DNA of 23,299 nucleotides from JAZDEU01 sp043808545 (GTDB taxonomy: Bacteria; Patescibacteriota; Patescibacteriia; JAZDEU01). The notes under the pieces are model-generated. The model ran no database searches and was not told the origin of the DNA. It saw only the letters and a list, made by a program, of their open reading frames with translations. The position numbers and the translations under genes are program-made. Where the stretch lies: positions 1 through 23,299 of the forward strand of contig JAZDEU010000019.1 of assembly GCA_043808545.1 (NCBI GenBank). Direction: 5' to 3'. Numbering within the stretch: the stretch's first letter is position 1; the number at the start of each line of letters is the position of its first letter. Below, piece after piece: positions 21,253 to 23,299 of the stretch.

Positions 21253-21281
21253 TTGCTTGTAATAGAATATTTTGGTATAAT
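21253..21281 (+). promoter_or_regulatory. Promoter of the receiver-pilB pair
   Basis: TTGCTT (21253-21258), a 17-bp spacer and TATAAT (21276-21281), identical in both boxes to the RRM-gene promoter. The leader is about 67 nt and AT-rich. Confidence 0.87.
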
Positions 21282-21354
21282 TATATTGTAAAATAAAATT
21301 AATAATATTATAGAGTCATTATATCACAATTTAATATTAGCTTCACCAATTTAT

Positions 21355-21720
21355 ATGTTAAAAAAGAAAATTCTCATCATCGAAGATGAAAAACCTATGG
21401 CGCGGGCGCTTGAGCTCAAACTCGCGCGCGCCGGTTTTGAAGCGACAAGCGCAAGTAATGGCGAGGATGGTTTAGCTATCCTCGAAAAGGAGACTTTTGC
21501 TCTCATTTTACTCGATCTCGTTATGCCTAAGATGGACGGCTTTTCGGTTCTAGGCGCATTGAAGCAAAAAAACATCCAAACGCCAGTCATTATCCTATCC
21601 AATTTGAGCCAAGAGGATGACGAAAAACGAACTAAAGAACTTGGCGCGAAAGATTTCTTTATTAAATCTAATACGCCAATCGCCGAAATCGTCGAGCGGG
21701 TGAATAAATTTTTTGAATAA
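21355..21720 (+). CDS. Single-domain response regulator (CheY-like)
   Basis: The 121 residues form one complete receiver domain and nothing else: acidic pocket IIEDEK (Glu10, Asp11), phospho-acceptor Asp54 in LILLDLVMPKMDG, switch Ser in IILSNLSQ, and the conserved Lys in DFFIKSNTP. Without an output domain it must act by binding a partner. It precedes pilB by 15 bp in what is almost surely one operon, so a PilG/PilH-like role in pilus extension or twitching is plausible. Its codon use is richer in GC than that of the related frameshifted regulator at 4020-4402. Confidence 0.92.
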   Translation: MLKKKILIIEDEKPMARALELKLARAGFEATSASNGEDGLAILEKETFALILLDLVMPKMDGFSVLGALKQKNIQTPVIILSNLSQEDDEKRTKELGAKDFFIKSNTPIAEIVERVNKFFE

Positions 21721-21735
21721 ATAGTAAAACAAAAT

Positions 21736-23193
21736 ATGAAACTTGATGACAAAACAATTAAAGAAATCCTCCTTAAGGGGAATTATATAACTGAAGCAGA
21801 CGCAAAGAATGCCGAAGATTTCGGTAAAGCGCACAGCACTCCATTTGCAGAATATTTATTCCAGGAAAATTTCATTACCAAGGATCTTTTAGGGCAAGCG
21901 ATTGCTGAATCATTCCAAGTTTCCTATGCTGACCTGAATTCAAATCTGCCGGCCATTGAACAGGTACAAAAAATTCCAGAAGAGATCGCGAAAAAATATC
22001 ACATTGTTGTTTTTTCCGAAGAAAAAAATAAAATCGTGGTTGCCACCGACAGTCCGGATAATCCGCAAATATTGCCGGAACTGGAAAAATTATTTGCGGG
22101 TAAAAAAATTAGTATTGCTTATTCGCTTTCCGAAGACATTGACGCAAGTTTTGTGCACTATCAAAAACCGCTTGAAACGAGATTCTCTAAAATTATTGAA
22201 GGTAAGGGGCGAATCGCGCCCGAACTTTTGGAAGAAATTTTTGACGACGCGCTTGTTTTTCACGCTTCGGACATTCATTTCGAACCTCGGCTAAAAAACG
22301 TGTTAGTGCGATTTCGTGTTGATGGCGTCTTGCGCGAGGCTGGCAAAATTCCCAAAGAATATTATGAGAATATTCTTAACCGCATTAAGGTGCAGAGCGG
22401 TTTACGCATTGATGAACACTTTGCTGCCCAAGACGGCTCGTTGCGGTACGAGAAAAACGACGGGATTACCGATTTGAGAACATCTATTATTCCGATCGTG
22501 GAAGGAGAAAAAGTGGTTTTGCGCGTGCTCTCGGCTTATGTACAGGGGCTTTCTTTAGGCGATCTTGGTTTGTCGCCCGCGCACCAAGAATTTCTTGAGC
22601 AAGCTGCGCAAAAGCCCTTTGGCATGATTCTTGTGGCCGGTCCCACGGGTTCGGGTAAAACTACCACGCTTTACGCGCTTCTTAAGATTGTGAATAGTCC
22701 CGATGTGAACATTACTACTATTGAAGACCCTGTGGAATATAAAGTGATTGGCGTAAACCAGATTCAAACAAATGTTCAAACAAATCTTACTTTTGCCAAA
22801 GGACTGCGTTCTATTGTTCGTCAGGACCCGGACATTATTTTAGTTGGAGAGATCCGCGACAAAGAGACTGCGGAAGTTGCCGTTAATGCCGCGCTCACTG
22901 GTCATTTGCTTTACTCCACATTTCACGCCAACGACGCGGCTACCGCCATTCCTCGACTTTTAGATATGGGCATTGAACCATTTCTTTTGGCTTCTACGCT
23001 TGAGGTTATCGTTGCTCAACGATTAGTGCGGAAAATATGCGATCATTGCAAGCATAGCGTGACAAAATCTGCTAAAGATTTTGAAACGCCCCAACTGAAA
23101 TCAGCGCTTCCGTATTTTTCCGCCAAAGGCGGATCCGCCTTTGGCGGAAAGGACAAATCAATAGACCTGTATGCACAATTAGCAACAAATTAA
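21736..23193 (+). CDS. pilB: Type IV pilus assembly ATPase PilB/GspE, C-terminally broken
   Basis: The ATPase drives pilus extension or secretion at the inner membrane. An N-terminal MshEN-like domain (about residues 1-145) is followed by the hexameric ATPase. It has ASDIHFEP, Walker A GPTGSGKTTTLY (about residue 302-313), the Asp box TTIEDPVEY, Walker B ILVGEIRD and the His box STFHANDAATAIPRL. The zinc-binding pair CDHC (about residue 436) is present, but the second CxxC that normally follows within ~50 residues is missing. After a 34-bp palindrome the protein reads KDKSIDLYAQLATN and stops at 485 residues, whereas PilB is usually ~560. The homology appears to end near 23172. Confidence 0.85.
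   Translation: MKLDDKTIKEILLKGNYITEADAKNAEDFGKAHSTPFAEYLFQENFITKDLLGQAIAESFQVSYADLNSNLPAIEQVQKIPEEIAKKYHIVVFSEEKNKIVVATDSPDNPQILPELEKLFAGKKISIAYSLSEDIDASFVHYQKPLETRFSKIIEGKGRIAPELLEEIFDDALVFHASDIHFEPRLKNVLVRFRVDGVLREAGKIPKEYYENILNRIKVQSGLRIDEHFAAQDGSLRYEKNDGITDLRTSIIPIVEGEKVVLRVLSAYVQGLSLGDLGLSPAHQEFLEQAAQKPFGMILVAGPTGSGKTTTLYALLKIVNSPDVNITTIEDPVEYKVIGVNQIQTNVQTNLTFAKGLRSIVRQDPDIILVGEIRDKETAEVAVNAALTGHLLYSTFHANDAATAIPRLLDMGIEPFLLASTLEVIVAQRLVRKICDHCKHSVTKSAKDFETPQLKSALPYFSAKGGSAFGGKDKSIDLYAQLATN
23117..23150. repeat. Perfect 34-bp in-frame palindrome in pilB
   Basis: TTTCCGCCAAAGGCGGA is followed immediately by its exact reverse complement. In frame it encodes SAKGGSAFGGK. Deleting the added ~9 residues would leave YFS-KDKSIDLY, a natural-looking PilB stretch before the missing GKGC zinc motif. 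The reading frame is lost about 25 bp later. Confidence 0.85.
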
Positions 23194-23299
23194 AATCTCC
23201 CTTACCCAATCTGTTTAGCGCTGTTCCTGCCTCACCAAAATCTTGAAATTGTTCAAGTTTGCTGACGCAAGAACTGTGTTAAAAAGAAAGTCATTCGAT
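23194..23299. other. Unassigned window end
   Basis: Just over 100 bases follow the early pilB stop. They do not encode the missing PilB C-terminus in any plus frame. On the minus strand an open frame containing KLEQFQDFGEAGTALNRLG runs from about 23273 leftward into pilB; it is too short to identify, and may be the end of another gene or an insertion. Confidence 0.3.

Overview
The window is AT-rich, carries no recognisable rRNA or tRNA gene, and reads like part of a Patescibacteria (Candidate Phyla Radiation) genome. This assignment is inferred from gene content and style, not from a marker phylogeny. The clues are: a minimal housekeeping set (lgt, NAD-type GAPDH, bactofilin, yebC, ruvC, glgA, folD, secG, M18 aminopeptidase, pilB), a bacterial RRM protein with a glycine-rich tail, almost no Shine-Dalgarno sequences ahead of the starts, many short palindromic repeats, and single-domain receiver proteins. 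TGA ends the metallophosphoesterase gene at 3044, so the UGA-to-Gly code of Gracilibacteria/Absconditabacteria does not apply.

Layout, left to right. 1-2983: a MITE-like palindrome, a TRM11-type RNA methyltransferase, lgt, and an RRM gene behind a canonical promoter and a ~210-nt structured leader. 3044-4402 (minus strand): a membrane-anchored metallophosphoesterase and a frameshifted response regulator. 4403-5101: no clear protein gene, but two different terminal-inverted-repeat elements, an intrinsic terminator with no gene in front of it (a possible small RNA), and the GAPDH promoter. 5102-10964 (plus strand): gapA, bactofilin, a diacylglycerol-kinase-like protein with degraded motifs, yebC, ruvC and glgA. 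10997-12590: a divergent hypC / hypF-like pair. 12532-16450 (minus strand): a membrane-anchored unknown, an AbiEi/AbiEii toxin-antitoxin pair in reversed gene order, and a winged-helix nucleotidyltransferase. 16792-20092 (plus strand): folD, secG, M18 aminopeptidase, cupin. 20181-21245: palindromic repeats, a small ribbon-helix-helix-like gene that is nearly leaderless, a relic of a second cupin gene, and a GC-rich non-coding island. 21253-23193: a receiver protein and a type IV pilus ATPase (pilB) that is broken at its C-terminus. Base composition is visibly richer in GC from about 20,900 onward.

The most interesting signal is the repeat ecology. At least three palindrome families lie between genes. 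One has a 19-21 bp terminal inverted repeat (consensus TAGTGTCTGTTGAAATAGT) that brackets three or four unrelated cores. Palindromes also sit in-frame inside coding genes (hypF-like twice, nucleotidyltransferase, M18 aminopeptidase twice, pilB), apparently adding 9-26 residue segments without breaking the frame, in the manner of Rickettsia palindromic elements. Promoters are strikingly uniform: seven -35/-10 pairs read here have exactly 17-bp spacers and good -10 boxes, with an eighth weaker one.
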